NCBI RefSeq assembly: GCF_037975245.1
Contig: NC_092561.1
Coordinates: 19,403,508-19,467,507, forward strand
Origin: Apostichopus japonicus
Taxonomy: Eukaryota; Echinodermata; Holothuroidea; Aspidochirotida; Stichopodidae
DNA length: 64,000 bases
Reading direction: 5' to 3'
A program made the translations under genes and the position numbers. The notes under the pieces were generated by a model, which worked only from the letters and a program-made list of their open reading frames with translations, was not told the origin of the DNA and did no database searches. This document shows positions 17,231 through 29,065 of this stretch, one piece after another (position 1 is the stretch's first letter; every line of letters begins with the position of its first letter).

Positions 17231-18001
17231 CAGGTGCGTATCCAGGGGGGGGGCGTTGGGGGCGCGCGCCCCCCGGGTAAGAAAAAGAGGAGAGAAAAAA
17301 AAGGAAAAAAGAGGGGAAAAAAGAGGAGGAGGAGAGGAAGGAAGGGAAAAGAAAAAGAAGAAAGAGAGAAAAAGGAGAAAAGGAGGGAGTAAAAGAAAAA
17401 CGCGAAGACACCGGGGCGAGAAAGAGGAACAGTGACATCATTACAGCGCTGAAGGGTAGCCAGTGACGGATCAATGATTTCGTAAAAGTGTGACTCACCC
17501 TACCCCTTACACCGACAACTCCATTTTTTGACGTTTCCATTTTCCTCTCTCACTAATGATCTATATATGTACTATATATGGTCTATCATAACGCGTGTGT
17601 AGAATTGTGCTATGAAACCAACTGTGGCTGGTCTCGAACTCGACCGTGTCGTCGGGGAACATGACGCATTTTGGGATGGGGGCGATCGCCCGCCCCCCCC
17701 CTTATTCAGCATTTTTTTAAATGATATCGCTAAGTAATTTCAAAATAGAAAGTGCTTAGAGGCAACTTACAAGGCCTGGGAAGTGTCATTTCCAGCGATC
17801 TGGGAGACATTTTCGGCCAAAATTTGCTTGTACGCTTCGCGCTAACAAATGGTCCTGGGTAGTGCCATTTCCAGCGATCTGGGAGGCATTTTCGGCCAAA
17901 ATTTTCTTGTACGCTTCGCGCCAACCTATGGTGGCGCTACGCTTAGATAATTTGCCTACAGGCTTCGCCCCTCCCTTGGCAAATTCCTCGCTACGCGCCT
18001 G
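17231..18001. repeat. mosaic of hAT-like non-autonomous elements
   Basis: Starts CAGGTGCGTATCCAGG and ends CTCGCTACGCGCCTG, roughly inverted ends. It contains a GC-rich segment, an AG-rich tract (17280-17430) and a local duplication of about 95 bp (about 17770 and 17865) carrying CATTTCCAGCGATCTGGGAG and TACGCTTCGCGC. These motifs recur at 19.3, 20.0, 43.2, 43.6 and 45.7 kb. No target duplication was found, so it is probably several insertions. Confidence 0.55.
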
Positions 18002-18149
18002 TTCGAATTTGTAACGCAAACAGCAGATATCACATCATGTCAGTGAGCATGAAAATGGCGTTCCAGGATGAAAAGCCTCAAAACTGTCCGACCTGCCTGA
18101 AAAAATAACCAAAAATTTTCGCGCGCGAAGCGCGCGTTCAACGTGTTCA

Positions 18150-18844
18150 TGTCAATATCATATCAGCATGCATCTGAAAATCAATTGCACAAAAACTGAG
18201 AAATTTACAATCACAAGAAAAGGAAATGACAGTTGGAAGAAATGTAAATATGTTGGAAGCTTGCTGGGAACCGAAGAAGACATTAACAGAAGAATTGGTA
18301 TAACCAACGGTGCTTTCAACACACTGTCAAGCATTTTTAAAAGCAAAAACATAAGCCGGAAAATTAAGCTTAGGATCTTTGAGACTTTATTAAAGAGTAT
18401 TTTTTTGTACAATTGCGAACTGTGGGGCACAACGAAGGATCTTGATCGCAAAATTGACACTTTTCAAAGGAGACTACTTCGAAATATTCTCAACATTAGA
18501 TGGACCAATAATAATTGGTTATCAAATGATGAGCTCTACAACGAAACCAACCAAACACCTTGGTCATCGATAGTCGCACATAGAAGATTGAGATTTTTTG
18601 GTCATGTAGCAAGACTCCAAGAGGACGCTCCAGCAAAGGTTGCTCTAAGAGAAGCACTGAGACATACTGCTAAACCAGTTGGAAGGCCCGTGACTACCTT
18701 GCTTGGAAAATAAAGTCGCAATTCAAGGATATTAATATTAACAGTTTCGAGGAAGCAATAAACCTTGCGCAAGATCGTAAAACGTGGCGGAGGTTAATCA
18801 CTGAGCATGTCGAATAGACCAGACTCAACTTACTACTACTACTA
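18150..18844 (+). mobile_element. 5'-truncated non-LTR retrotransposon, reverse-transcriptase C-terminus, frameshifted
   Basis: Encodes about 180 residues typical of the thumb and C-terminus of a LINE reverse transcriptase: LKINCTKTEKF, then KYVGSLLGTEEDINRRIG, SKNISRKIKLRIFETLLKS, LYNCELWG, and RRLRFFGHVAR with a downstream basic stretch. A frameshift near 18690 separates the last part, which stays open in another frame to TAG 18815-18817. A (TAC)n tail follows (18827-18840), as at LINE 3' ends. 5'-truncated and non-functional; clade not assigned. Confidence 0.75.
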
Positions 18845-19024
18845 AGCATCGGTTATTACATCGCATGCCATCATGTACCGTACGGTCCGTTCAAATTGCG
18901 CAGTATTTCGCGGGATGCTAATGTAAACAACGACATGTCTCATGTAGATGTATAAAAAGCATGGAGGTCCAATTATGTAAACACTCTCTTTTACATTAGT
19001 AATGGCGAATTATGGGCTGCACCC

Positions 19025-19421
19025 CCGCCGCGCAGTGGCGGAGCGTCCATACGGTCGGGGGGGTGGATGCCCCCCATGACGGACTCAAATGGACTGCTGG
19101 CGCCTTTTTTAGCTCTTTACCACTTTTTACTTATTCTAGATTATTAACTTTTTTATTGCGCTCTCATCTACTTCTTGACATTTGTCACATTTTGTTGGTG
19201 TCATTTGGCGATGACACCTATTTATTCTTCGTTTATCTGCAAATTAGCCAGGCCCGGAAAGGGTCATTTCCGGCGATCTAGGGAGTATCTTTATTCAAAA
19301 ATTTTCTGTACGCTACGCGCCAACCAGTGGTGGCGCTCCGCTTAGATAGTGTCGAAAGCGCTCCTACAGACCATTCTCGCCACTCCTGACCAATACCCCT
19401 AGCTCCGCCACTGCCGCCGCG
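19025..19421. mobile_element. hAT-like non-autonomous element with 8-bp target duplication
   Basis: Element 19033-19413 with inverted ends CAGTGGCGGAGC and GCTCCGCCACTG. It is flanked by exact 8-bp repeats CCGCCGCG (19025-19032 and 19414-19421), the hAT hallmark. Length 381 bp, no transposase. The copies at 43541-43918 and 45656-45986 are the same family in the opposite orientation. Confidence 0.88.
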
Positions 19422-19937
19422 CCTCCTACGCCTATGTGTGTAGTGTTCGGTTTCGGAAATATCTGCTATTTTTTCATTCCCTTCAACCAAGTTTTATAAT
19501 AGCCGTTATAAGAGGTTTTAATGTTTGTACACCAATAAATTAACTGTGTCTGAATTTTCGAAAATTTCTGACCAACATTCTGCATCACACTTCCCTCTAC
19601 TCGTGCAATTTTGACCGGTCTGTTAGGGGTTGAAGGAAGTTTTTCTATATTGGTTGTCCATAGATGAAATTTTGTACAACATTATGGGTATGTTTTGAAG
19701 TGAGTTTATTCACGAGAAATGTGAATTTTCAAATTCTGAACAAATATGGGGCTTAAAACCTTGAAAAGTGGGGCTGACGGGTATTGTGGGCCGCGACGTA
19801 GAATCACCTACAAAAGCAAAGACCCACAGGAGATGCCATCAGGTCGAACATGATGTGTGCCGGGTTGACGAACTTCAAAAAGGTTATGGATGGAAAAAAA
19901 ACTATTAGGAAATACCTGGTTCTCAGGCAAAAAGTGT

Positions 19938-20102
19938 ACATCTGGTTGGTCATTTCAAGCCCGAGAAGTGCCGTTTCCGGTGATCTGGGGGGGGGGTCTC
20001 AAAACAAGAAATTTTCTTGTACGCTGCGCGCCAACCGATGGTGGCGCTCCGCTTAGATAGTAATTCGCGCCCCCGGGTTTGAAAATCCTGGATACGCGCC
20101 TG
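19938..20102. repeat. hAT-like fragment
   Basis: Shares GTGCCGTTTCCGGTGATCTG, TTTTCTTGTACGCTGCGCGC and GGTGGCGCTCCGCTTAGATA with the elements at 17.8 and 19.3 kb. Ends ATCCTGGATACGCGCCTG, a different terminus from CCGCCACTG. The left end was not located. Confidence 0.6.
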
Positions 20103-20798
20103 ATTATGTTTAATTTGATATATTTGTGAGAGAAAAAAGAAGCATTCTTCAACGCACAAAAAACACAAAAAGCTGCTTACATGTACGTCACCTAGCAACC
20201 GACCAGAAGATTGATCGCAATCAATTCAATCTCCCAGAGAATTCATAATTCAAACAAAGTCTAAGCATGACCACAGCGGCTATATATGTTAGTGTTATAG
20301 GCTTAACCTTAGGCTGTATCAATGCGTTATCAACTTACCATGCTGGAAAACTGATGTAAAGATATGGTTTAAATACGTACCGATTGACAAGTGACTTTCT
20401 CGTAATTTTATGCAAAGAAAATATATTATCCCGCCGGCAATCCAAACTGTCCCGGTTTTGTTAAAGTTATTTGTAACGATAAAAAATATCAATGTTTTTT
20501 TTATACAATACGCAAACTTTTAAACAATACACGTGTATTACCCACTAATTGTTCATACGGTAACCATTTATGAAGCATGGTCGTCATTTCTTGCAAAAAG
20601 TTATCACTGGTAAATTCCGCACTTAATTGGTGTAATAAAGATGAATATTATAGGCCTTTGTCACCTTATGGTATCTAGTCATCTTATAAGTTCCAATATG
20701 TTCTTTAAAAGGGAGGGGGCCACCCCCTCCCTCCTTAGACGCCTCCTGAGAACGCGATGTCCTGCTTTTCAAACAAAGAAATATATTAGGTAACCCTA
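20103..20798. other. intergenic, nothing recognised
   Basis: No supportable gene or repeat. Confidence 0.45.
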
Positions 20799-21000
20799 TA
20801 TGGAACGCGAAAAGGGAAAAATGATTTCGTTGCTAAGTTTAACGTCAGTTTAGACAGCGACGTAAGTTTAGACAACGGAATTTTAGACATAAACGTAAGT
20901 TTGAGCAACAGCATGGTAAAACTGCAGCAACAACTTTAGTTTAGACAGCAACAAACTTAGTTTAGACAACGAAATATGGTTGCCCTTTTCGCGTTCCATA
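20799..21000. mobile_element. MITE family 2 (TATGGAACGCG), copy 2
   Basis: 202 bp with inverted ends TATGGAACGCGAAAAGGG and CCCTTTTCGCGTTCCATA. Compared with 13817-14000 it has one extra internal GTTTAGACAGCG-type unit; otherwise the copies align closely. Confidence 0.88.
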
Positions 21001-21592
21001 ACCCTATACCTATAGAATAAGCGTATACTTTTACCATGCACAATAGGTTGCACAGAATTATGTCAGTCGTTTCGTTCTTAAATAATGGATTGGTGCGGAA
21101 TAGGCCATAGCAGTACTCATAACCTGCTGATTGGAATATTATATGTTAACCATAGCAACACACAATTTTTGTAATCAGTACGTCACGTGGGTTAAATATT
21201 TAGTTTCGTTAAAGTTACTTGCAAGAATTAAGCTTTATTTAAAAAAAAAAGGAAAAAAGAGAAGCACAAAACAATGTTTCTTGATCTACTTATTTTATTA
21301 TTATTATTTTTATTTGTATCATATCAGAGCTATTTTTAATCGTGATCAATCCGGGGAAAATAAGTACCTTACCTTCACATTAAGAAAAGTTCACATATTC
21401 ATTTGGTAACTAATTAGGATCGTTGCTGTTAAATGAAACTGGTAGCAGCTATTAGGCACCTGGCTCTCCGGCAACGGTTGGACCTTGGTTACCATGGCTT
21501 CGAATACTGTCACAAGTAGGGTTACTCGCCTTAGACTCCCAGATCATGGTTACGCTTCCTTGACTGTTTCGATGGAGACGGTATAAATTCGA

Positions 21593-21597
21593 CTTAA

Positions 21598-21667
<70 letters not shown>
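21593..21667. repeat. (TA)n microsatellite
   Basis: Pure TA dinucleotide run of about 75 bp. The surrounding 21.0-22.1 kb contains no recognisable gene. Confidence 0.9.
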
Positions 21668-21669
<2 letters not shown>

Positions 21670-22186
21670 ATAGGATGAGACCCTTTAAAAATTCACACGA
21701 AAATACTAATGAAAGATATCCCATCACTTAGATCGCGAACAAGAGACAGCGTTCCCTCGGGTTCGACAATTTCCGCTCTTTTAATTTACGATCGATTCGA
21801 ATGTGTTTGTCGCGATTTTTGATTTGAGAGAGGTAGAGAGAAAAACCCGTTTAGCGACAGCGAGCTTTCTGTTTTCATCTGATGCCCTAGCGAGTAGTTA
21901 TCAGTGACGCAAGAGATATTAATTTCAAGACCATGTGGGAAGCAGCTCCCTGTTTACACAAAGAGCTCTCTCCTATCAACTAAAGATTTTATTTATTGTT
22001 TTAGTTTATAAAGCAAAAAAAAATTAGTATTATTTCCGGTTATAATTTTGATGATTTCACTCTCAACTGAGCGGGAAATGAAAATGGCTAAAAATATATA
22101 TTTCTGAACTGCCAAGAGAGGGGGGGGGGAGGGGGGGTTGATTGCGTAATAGCCTAGTATAGGCTAATATTTGGATGTAAGGAAGG

Positions 22187-22301
22187 TATAAATATTAAAA
22201 GTGAAGGTTATTTCACCAAGTAGATTGCGCTGTTTGGCCACAAGAAGCATTGCAACAGTTATCAGTTGTGATATCTTTAAGGAACAATATTGACGTACAA
22301 G
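22187..22301 (+). promoter_or_regulatory. TATA-box promoter and non-coding first exon of the EF-hand gene
   Basis: TATAAATA at 22187-22194 is followed about 30 bp later by a probable start site. The sequence then runs to a consensus donor ACAAG|GTAAGC (junction 22301/22302). The next acceptor in this direction that leads into coding sequence is TTTTCAAAG at 25553, just before the EF-hand gene's ATG. Assignment to that gene is inference from position and strand. Confidence 0.5.
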
Positions 22302-22379
22302 GTAAGCTTATTCTTATTTTAAAATTATTTTTATGCTAAAATTTAGTTTTACATTCGAATCAAAGTTTGCATGGTAGCT

Positions 22380-23190
22380 GATTTTTTACTAAACAAATGG
22401 TTCTAGTGACAAGTGAGCAAGGCTTCTCGTTTTTCCCTATTCACGAATATTAATACTTAATAAATAAATATTATAAAACAGTTTGAATATATCACAGATC
22501 CTGTTTTACCTGTTTAACCTTCGATAGACTAAGTTGGTTCTAGTGACAAGCGAGCAAGGCCTTTGGTTTCCCTATTCAAGAATATAAATACTAAATAAAT
22601 AATAATATTAAAACAGTTTAGCCTGCCATATGCTAAGTAAGTTCTAGCCAGCAAGTTTAAGGCTTCTGGTTTCCCTATTCAAGAATATAAATACTAAATA
22701 AATAAATATGATAAAACAGTTTGAACATAGGCCTATCACATCTCCTGTTTAACGGGTTTAGCCTGCCATATGCTAAGTAAGTTCTAGCCAGCAAGTTTAA
22801 GGCTTCTGCTTTCCCTATTCAAGAATATAAATACTAAATAAATAAATATGATAAAACATAGGCTTATCACATCTCCTGTTTAACGGGTTTAGCCTGCCAT
22901 ATGCTAAGTAAGTTCTAGCGAGCAAGTTTAAGGCTTCTGCTTTCCATATTCAAGAATATCAATACTAAATAAATAAATATTATAAAACAGTTTAAATATA
23001 AGCCTATCACAGATCCTGGTTTACCTGTTGAACCTTCCATAGACTAAGTTGGTTCTAGTGACAAGCGAAAAAGGCCTCTGGTTTCCCTATTCATGAAAAT
23101 ATAAATACTAAATAAATTAATATTAGAAAACAGTTTTTGAATAAAAGCCTATCACAGATCCTATTTTACCGGTTTAACTTTCTATAGGCT
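22380..23190. repeat. about 140-bp minisatellite, six diverged units
   Basis: Six units contain GGTTCTAGTGACAAG or AGTTCTAGCCAGCAAG, TTTCCCTATTCAAGAATAT, AATACTAAATAAATAAATAT and AAAACAGTTT. Spacing is about 137-143 bp, with shortened units of about 104 and 127 bp. It lies in the presumed first intron of the EF-hand gene. Confidence 0.85.
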
Positions 23191-25553
23191 AAATTATCCA
23201 ACATTTCAGAACACTCAGGAAAATGGATGCCTTTATTTTTTTTTATCGAATAACATGTTATACTATCGACATTCCTAACGGAAAGTAGCAATGGAAGTTT
23301 TGTTTTAGCAAGAGGCCCGGTGTTACGACGCCATTATTCTACTAACTGGGACATCCAGCCCTTAGTAGGTGGATGGTAATCCCAATATAGCCATTTCTTT
23401 GCTGGGGTGCCATTCAGAAGACATAGTACCTTGTATGTCGTGTAACCAGGGACAACGCCCCCAATTTTATTCGATCAAATCCAAAATATGGCGGGGAAGG
23501 CCTTTTCAAAGAAATTCGGCACGTTTATTTACTTACAAGACATTCCTTATGCTCTATCCATCGAATAATTGAATCTAGCTTCTTTTCGTCGAATAACCGA
23601 ATTGCATTATTCTTGTCCCATCACACGCACACATAGAAAAAATTGAATATAATAGCCTATTAGTGCCATTCGATTTTTTTTTTTGTAAATTCGTTCGAAC
23701 AATAGATAAATTCGATTAATTAATTAATTCGGACGAATTATTAATTCCATAAGGCCGAAGTAATAATTTGATGAAACGAATTAAAAATATTTTCTATGAA
23801 TGTCACTTTTTTACTTAAAAGACTTGCAAGTGAATGTATGACGTAAGAGCATGCTAAGTCGAATAAACGATGACGGTTAATCGAATAATCAAATACTCGA
23901 ATAAATCAATATTTCGAATAACCGAGATTTATACTGGTCGAATAGCCTGTGGATGACCCTATACCAATCAGATGCTAACATGCGGACATTCATGGTGGCT
24001 AAAGTTGATAACTTAGCAAAATTACTGAAATAATTTCTGAATCTTTAGACGAAAACCACATCCTCAACTGAGTAGCATTTTGTATCGCTAAGGTATACAT
24101 TTTATTTTTCTTTCAAATTTGTAAAATGCATCTGGCAACAATAGAATGGATGATGTCATCAGGACACTTAACCTAAAACATGTATTTTTTTATTTTTTTT
24201 AATTTTTTTTATAAATTTTTCAAAAGAGACTAAAACCACCAAGTTTTACAGTTTTGAATTTAGCTGATGGCAGTGAATAATTGCATATTTACTTGATCTT
24301 TATTTTAATATTTTTTTTTCAGAGTAGAACAGCTTTATAACTTATTATTGGCTTCTTTAATTGTTTGCTCTTCAATAATGAAACGATGTATTAAATTTGA
24401 TTTAATTTAATTGAGGATAGCGCCACTAATAATTTTTATGTTTTTGGTCTCGCAGGCTTTACCCTCGAAAGTTTAACGTTGAAAATAACTGGTTCACATA
24501 TTCAAATAACAGCTCTAATTTTGGCGAAATCTTTTTGTCTGTTGCAAAATCCCCCTTGCAAATTAAATAAAATGTGTTAGGCTTTACAGCCTAGGCCAAC
24601 TTAGAACTCAGAAGGTCTACATGGCTTAAAATATGCAATCTATTAAAGTGGTTTTGACTTATGTCAATCGTACTTTATTAGATCCCACCCAACAAATTGA
24701 ACATTTGCGGGGGCAAAAAATAAAATAAAATAAATATATTTGAAAAGGGTACAGACGGATCGAAAATGATTAAAGACATAAAATCAAGTAAATATAAATG
24801 ACAGAACAAAAACAACAACAATCAACATATTAAACATTGAACATTAAACATTACACGCGCAAAAAAATGGAGGCCAACCTCGAATTACCTAGTAAAAAAT
24901 TGATAAAGCGATAAAATAAAATATTAAACCAGCAATAACATAATAATAAAATAATAAAATAATAAAATAAAAAAATAAAAAGGCTTTCAGAATTTGGTGG
25001 CGCTATGTAACATTACATGCGTACCAAATCGCAGCTCCCAGAGAAGTCCTTTAAACAATGATATCTCCCAAGCGGAGCAAGACTTTACTAGCTGTTTTAT
25101 GGGGGATTTGTTCTTCATAGAAGATGTCTGTTCATGTATGCTAAAGATGAAGGATAGTTTATGTCCACTGTAATGACTGGACCCGTAACTATGTTTGCAC
25201 ATGCGCATTCATTTGATGACACAACCGTATTCTGAATCGCACATTTTCTTGTAAATTGAAGTTCAAGTAATGGAAATGTGTTCATTAGTCAGCAATCTGC
25301 TCGCGAACGTGTTCGTCTCCCTCTTGCACAACCCCCTCCTTACCATAACCCTTACCACATTGACAGAAGGCATGTTGATTAATACCGACGTGTTGCTAAT
25401 ACAGTTTTCCAGACTTGCGAAGAATATGTTTAAAAGACATACTGTATTGAAGTGTTACCCAAGTTTAACGATTTTTATTTTGCATAATGTTTGAAAATCT
25501 ACTCTTGTTAACATTATATATATATATATTATATATCCTTTTTATTTTCAAAG
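23191..25553. other. presumed intron 1 of the EF-hand gene, AT-rich
   Basis: No coding signal. Includes TTCGAATAA-type short repeats at about 23540-23940 and A-rich tracts at 24720-24980. Nothing else supportable. Confidence 0.45.
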
Positions 25554-25577
25554 GTGAAACTGCAGCATTACTCTAAC

Positions 25578-28500
25578 ATGTATCGAGAACCCACATCGTG
25601 GCTTGGTCTTGTAGCAGCCGTTTTCTGTGTCCTTTTCGGGAGTACGGTGCCTTTCCCAACTACCATAGGGAGAGATCAAAGGATACATGTAGATAATATA
25701 GCGCAAGGTAAGTATAGGAAAATATATTACACATAACATCGCTTTATACTGATTAATTCTTCTTTATTAGCACAATTTTGTTAAAATTTTATTTAATCAA
25801 CATTACTTTTTTGTTTTTGTTTTTAATTACGATATGGACTTAATTAATCGCGTGGCTTATCAGAGCAATGTTACTCCATAACTGTAAAACGAGCAAAACA
25901 GCATGTCGAATACACAAGCAATTCTCCTTGTTTCTTCTCTGTCATTCACTGCGTGCAGATGTGTTTTCCGTTTACGATTTGAACAAAGATGGCCACCTTG
26001 ATGTGATTGAGGTGATTCTATTGGCTATCAGGCACCAATCAGGAAGCCACGGACAACTTGACGCCATCACACACACAGTCACAACTCTATTTGAAGTACT
26101 TGAACGAGATGGTAATTAAACAAAGATCGAGTCTTATCGTTTCTACCGCTTAATTCTCAATGGTTTAAAATTTAATAAAATTTCAATTTTATTACCACTT
26201 GTGCAAGATGTTAGCAATGTTCTATCAAGTTTAATTTTTAGAAAAAAAATGTTTTTCTTTGGGTATGCTTTTAAACATCTACGATATAACGATAACGTTG
26301 ATTGGATGAACTTTATAGTACGGAATTTAAGAACCCCATAGGTTGCAATAGTAGCCGATTGTGGTTTCGTTACCATGTGAAAATTATTTGGAAACGGTAA
26401 CACCTTGGATGGCACCTGAGAAGATCCGTAACCATCTACAAACTATGAAGAGGTAGAAAATTATATGAAAATTAAAAAAAAAAAAAAACTTGAACAAAAC
26501 TTATTACAAAATAAATTGATCAGAATTATGTTAACTTAATTTCATTAGAGTCGAGAACCACGTTGGGGGGGGGGACAAAATTTCATTTTCCTTTAAATGG
26601 TAGCCCGCTACTTTATGAAAATGAGAATGCAAAGTTCTTCCTTTCCATTTTCCCAGCACCCCCCCCCAAATACCCATTCTATTGGTACCTAGGCTGTACC
26701 CCCCTGCCCCGAGTTTCCTCTCACCCCTTTCCCGAGTTTCCTCTCAAACCTTTCCCAAGTTTCTCCTCACCCCTTCCTCGAGTTTCTTCTCACACTTACT
26801 CGAGTTTTCTTCTCACAGGACTTCCTTAACGTTAACCTTTGACATCTGACAGTTGACATTAAGCGTTCGATGGTACGTAGATACTCACATATGGCTTTCA
26901 AACATTCTCTTCACATTTCCTCAATATATGTTTTTCTGGTCTGCAGGTAACGGTAAGATTGATATCTCTGAATTCCAAAATCTTCAATCCGATCCAGCGA
27001 TATATGCTACCAACGATGAAGTCTTTGGCATGTTTCAACTATTAGACTTGAATCGAAATGGACGACTTAGGTGAGATTTTCACAACTTAAGTGTAGTAAA
27101 GGTAACTTGAGTAATCGTGCTTAGTTCCTATAAAGGGGGCACATGAATAGACATGCCACTCTCACGATAAGAACATTTAAAGTTTTAAAGGCATTGAAGA
27201 CTCGCCCCAAACCGCGTGCCGCCCTCCGAAAAAGTTAAAGTTTTCTTCTTGTCGCTACAAAATGCAGACAGTAATGAAACGTGATACCTTGTTATCTTTT
27301 ATCTAGACCTGAGATGTCCATCGCTACTATATGTACACTGTGTTGTGGTTATCATGGAAGTAAAAACAGACCTCCATGTTGTTATTGACCGTAGCTGTAT
27401 GTATTGACTGTACACTAGTGTCTAATTACCGACTGTAACAAGCTGTGTGTGTATTTTCTGGGATGGATGGTGGTGTCTAACACTCCTATTACACCTCATT
27501 CGAAACTAGGTTAGATTACCGGCATGAGATGTTTCTTTGTGCGCGAGTCTTCACACCCTTTAACCAACTCTCAAGTACGTATTAAGAAGTTGTAATATCT
27601 GAACAGAGAGAGGCAGACAGAGCGTATCAATTTCGTCATCTGTAAAACATTCCTGGTTTACTTATGGTATCATTACCGTATGTGCATTGACAATCTGCTG
27701 TTAGTGTGTGTGTTCGAGTATTTCTGATCTCGTTTTACAGTTATCTGTGATATATATATATATCTGCATTATATATATATATATATATTTCCCGCCACAG
27801 TGTATCAGAAGTAGGGTTATCGCTGTTTAATGGCACACTAACAGAAGCTAATCGTAAATCCATAGAGGCTGTAGACACAGACAGGAACGGAGAGATCAAT
27901 TACGCAGGTAAGTGTGATCGAGTTTCTTATTATAATGAACAATAGCTATCGATGAAATATATTCAATATAAGGGATTAGGATTAAGAATTCGATTCCAGT
28001 ACGCAGTATGAATTGCTCAAGAACCTATATGTAGCATAATTTATTCCTATTCCAAATTGCATATATACTAATTTAAAACAAAGACGCCCTGCTATCATCC
28101 AAGATTGTATGTAGGCATATCTCCATAACATTTTTAAGTTTTTCGAATAATTTTTGTAAAAATAATCTAAGGCTAATCAATTAAAATGGCTGGACTAGCA
28201 AGTCTATATAGGAAAGCAAAAGGCTTTTATTATACCTCCTCAAACAATTAACATTTGTATTGTATAACACGTTTGTCAAGGGCTAATATTTAGTATATGT
28301 TGGAAGTAATCCAAGAGTGTGTTGTCTGTTATTTATATACAAAGTTCATATGACATACTTTGATTGAGTTGTTAGAATTTTTTGAAACGATAGAGTAACA
28401 GTTAACATTTAGGACTGCACTGAGAAGCTTACGTTGTCATTAGTATACTATAAGAATAATATTGATAATAATAGCACTGATATAGACAGTTATTTGTTGT

Positions 28501-28889
28501 ATACGACGCGCGCGAGGGAGAAGCCCACAATAATTCCAGAAATACTGAGATATTAAAGTTGATATCTCTATCATACATTTACTCTTGGGCCTAAAGCAAA
28601 TATCAAGGCAGAAAATCTGTCTAAACCCATCCTTGAATTTTTAATACAAACATACAATGCTGACTTCTTAAAATTTATTTAAATAAATTATTATTTAAAA
28701 ATTTAAAAGTTTATTCAAATATCATAACTTTTTTATTACTGTTTCACTAACCACGTCCGCTGAGCATCGTGCATGTCCGATCAATAATTTATGGATTTTA
28801 ATATTTCTTCATCTATTTATATTATTTTCTTTCTTTCAGAATTTGCTTCGGCTATGAGACAACATCCAGTTCTTCGCTCCAGCATCTAA
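25578..28889 (+). CDS. secreted four-EF-hand calcium-binding protein
   Basis: Five coding exons (25578-25707, 25959-26111, 26947-27070, 27801-27907, 28840-28889) splice in frame to 187 residues. The start ATG 25578 lies just after an acceptor (25553), so the 5' UTR is spliced. Residues 8-25 form a hydrophobic signal peptide (WLGLVAAVFCVLFGSTVP), so entry to the secretory pathway is predicted. There are four EF-hand loops: 50-61 (DLNKDGHLDVIE), 92-103 (ERDGNGKIDISE), 128-139 (DLNRNGRLSVSE) and 161-172 (DTDRNGEINYAE). Loops 1, 3 and 4 keep the ligand positions; loop 2 has Glu for Asp at position 1, which may weaken calcium binding. There is no C-terminal HDEL-type retention signal (it ends RSSI), unlike calumenin or reticulocalbin. 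Calmodulin-like in spacing; I do not recognise a named orthologue. A MITE sits in the intron after exon 3. Confidence 0.88.
27185..27563 (+). mobile_element. MITE family 1 (TTAA), copy C, with nested micro-insertion
   Basis: TTAA-bounded, ends as in the other copies (AAAGGCATTGAAGACTCG and CGAGTCTTCACACCC). It lies in the intron between exons 3 and 4 of the EF-hand gene. It lacks part of the left half (the TTGCTTGCAAG segment) and carries a 26-bp insertion at 27353-27378. Confidence 0.88.
27353..27378. mobile_element. 26-bp micro-insertion (CATGGAGG type) with an empty-site control
   Basis: Arms CATGGAAGT and ACCTCCATG are inverted with one mismatch. The flanks TGGTTAT (27346-27352) and TTGTTAT (27379-27385) match at 6 of 7 bases. 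The sister MITEs at 12661 and 53444 read GCTG-TGGGTAT-TGACCG with no insert at this point, so both the insertion and the 7-bp duplication are visible directly. Confidence 0.85.
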
Positions 28890-29059
28890 TCTCGCGCATA
28901 GGATTTACATTCGATGCTATCAAAAAGCGTCAATTTGAAGCGTAAACTAAGGACCTAGGGAAAATGGAATTGGGAAGAGATATTTCAAACTAAAACTTTT
29001 CAGATATTTTTCAAAGATAAAAAATCACACAAGATTTATATATGAAAATGCGTACTTCA

Positions 29060-29065
29060 AATAAA
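29060..29065 (+). other. probable polyadenylation signal of the EF-hand gene
   Basis: Canonical AATAAA 171 bp past the stop codon of the EF-hand gene. Confidence 0.5.

Noticed and set aside
17208-17540. Ser/Phe-rich minus-strand and Lys/Glu-rich plus-strand frames
   Set aside because: Complementary readings of an AG-rich tract within transposon debris.
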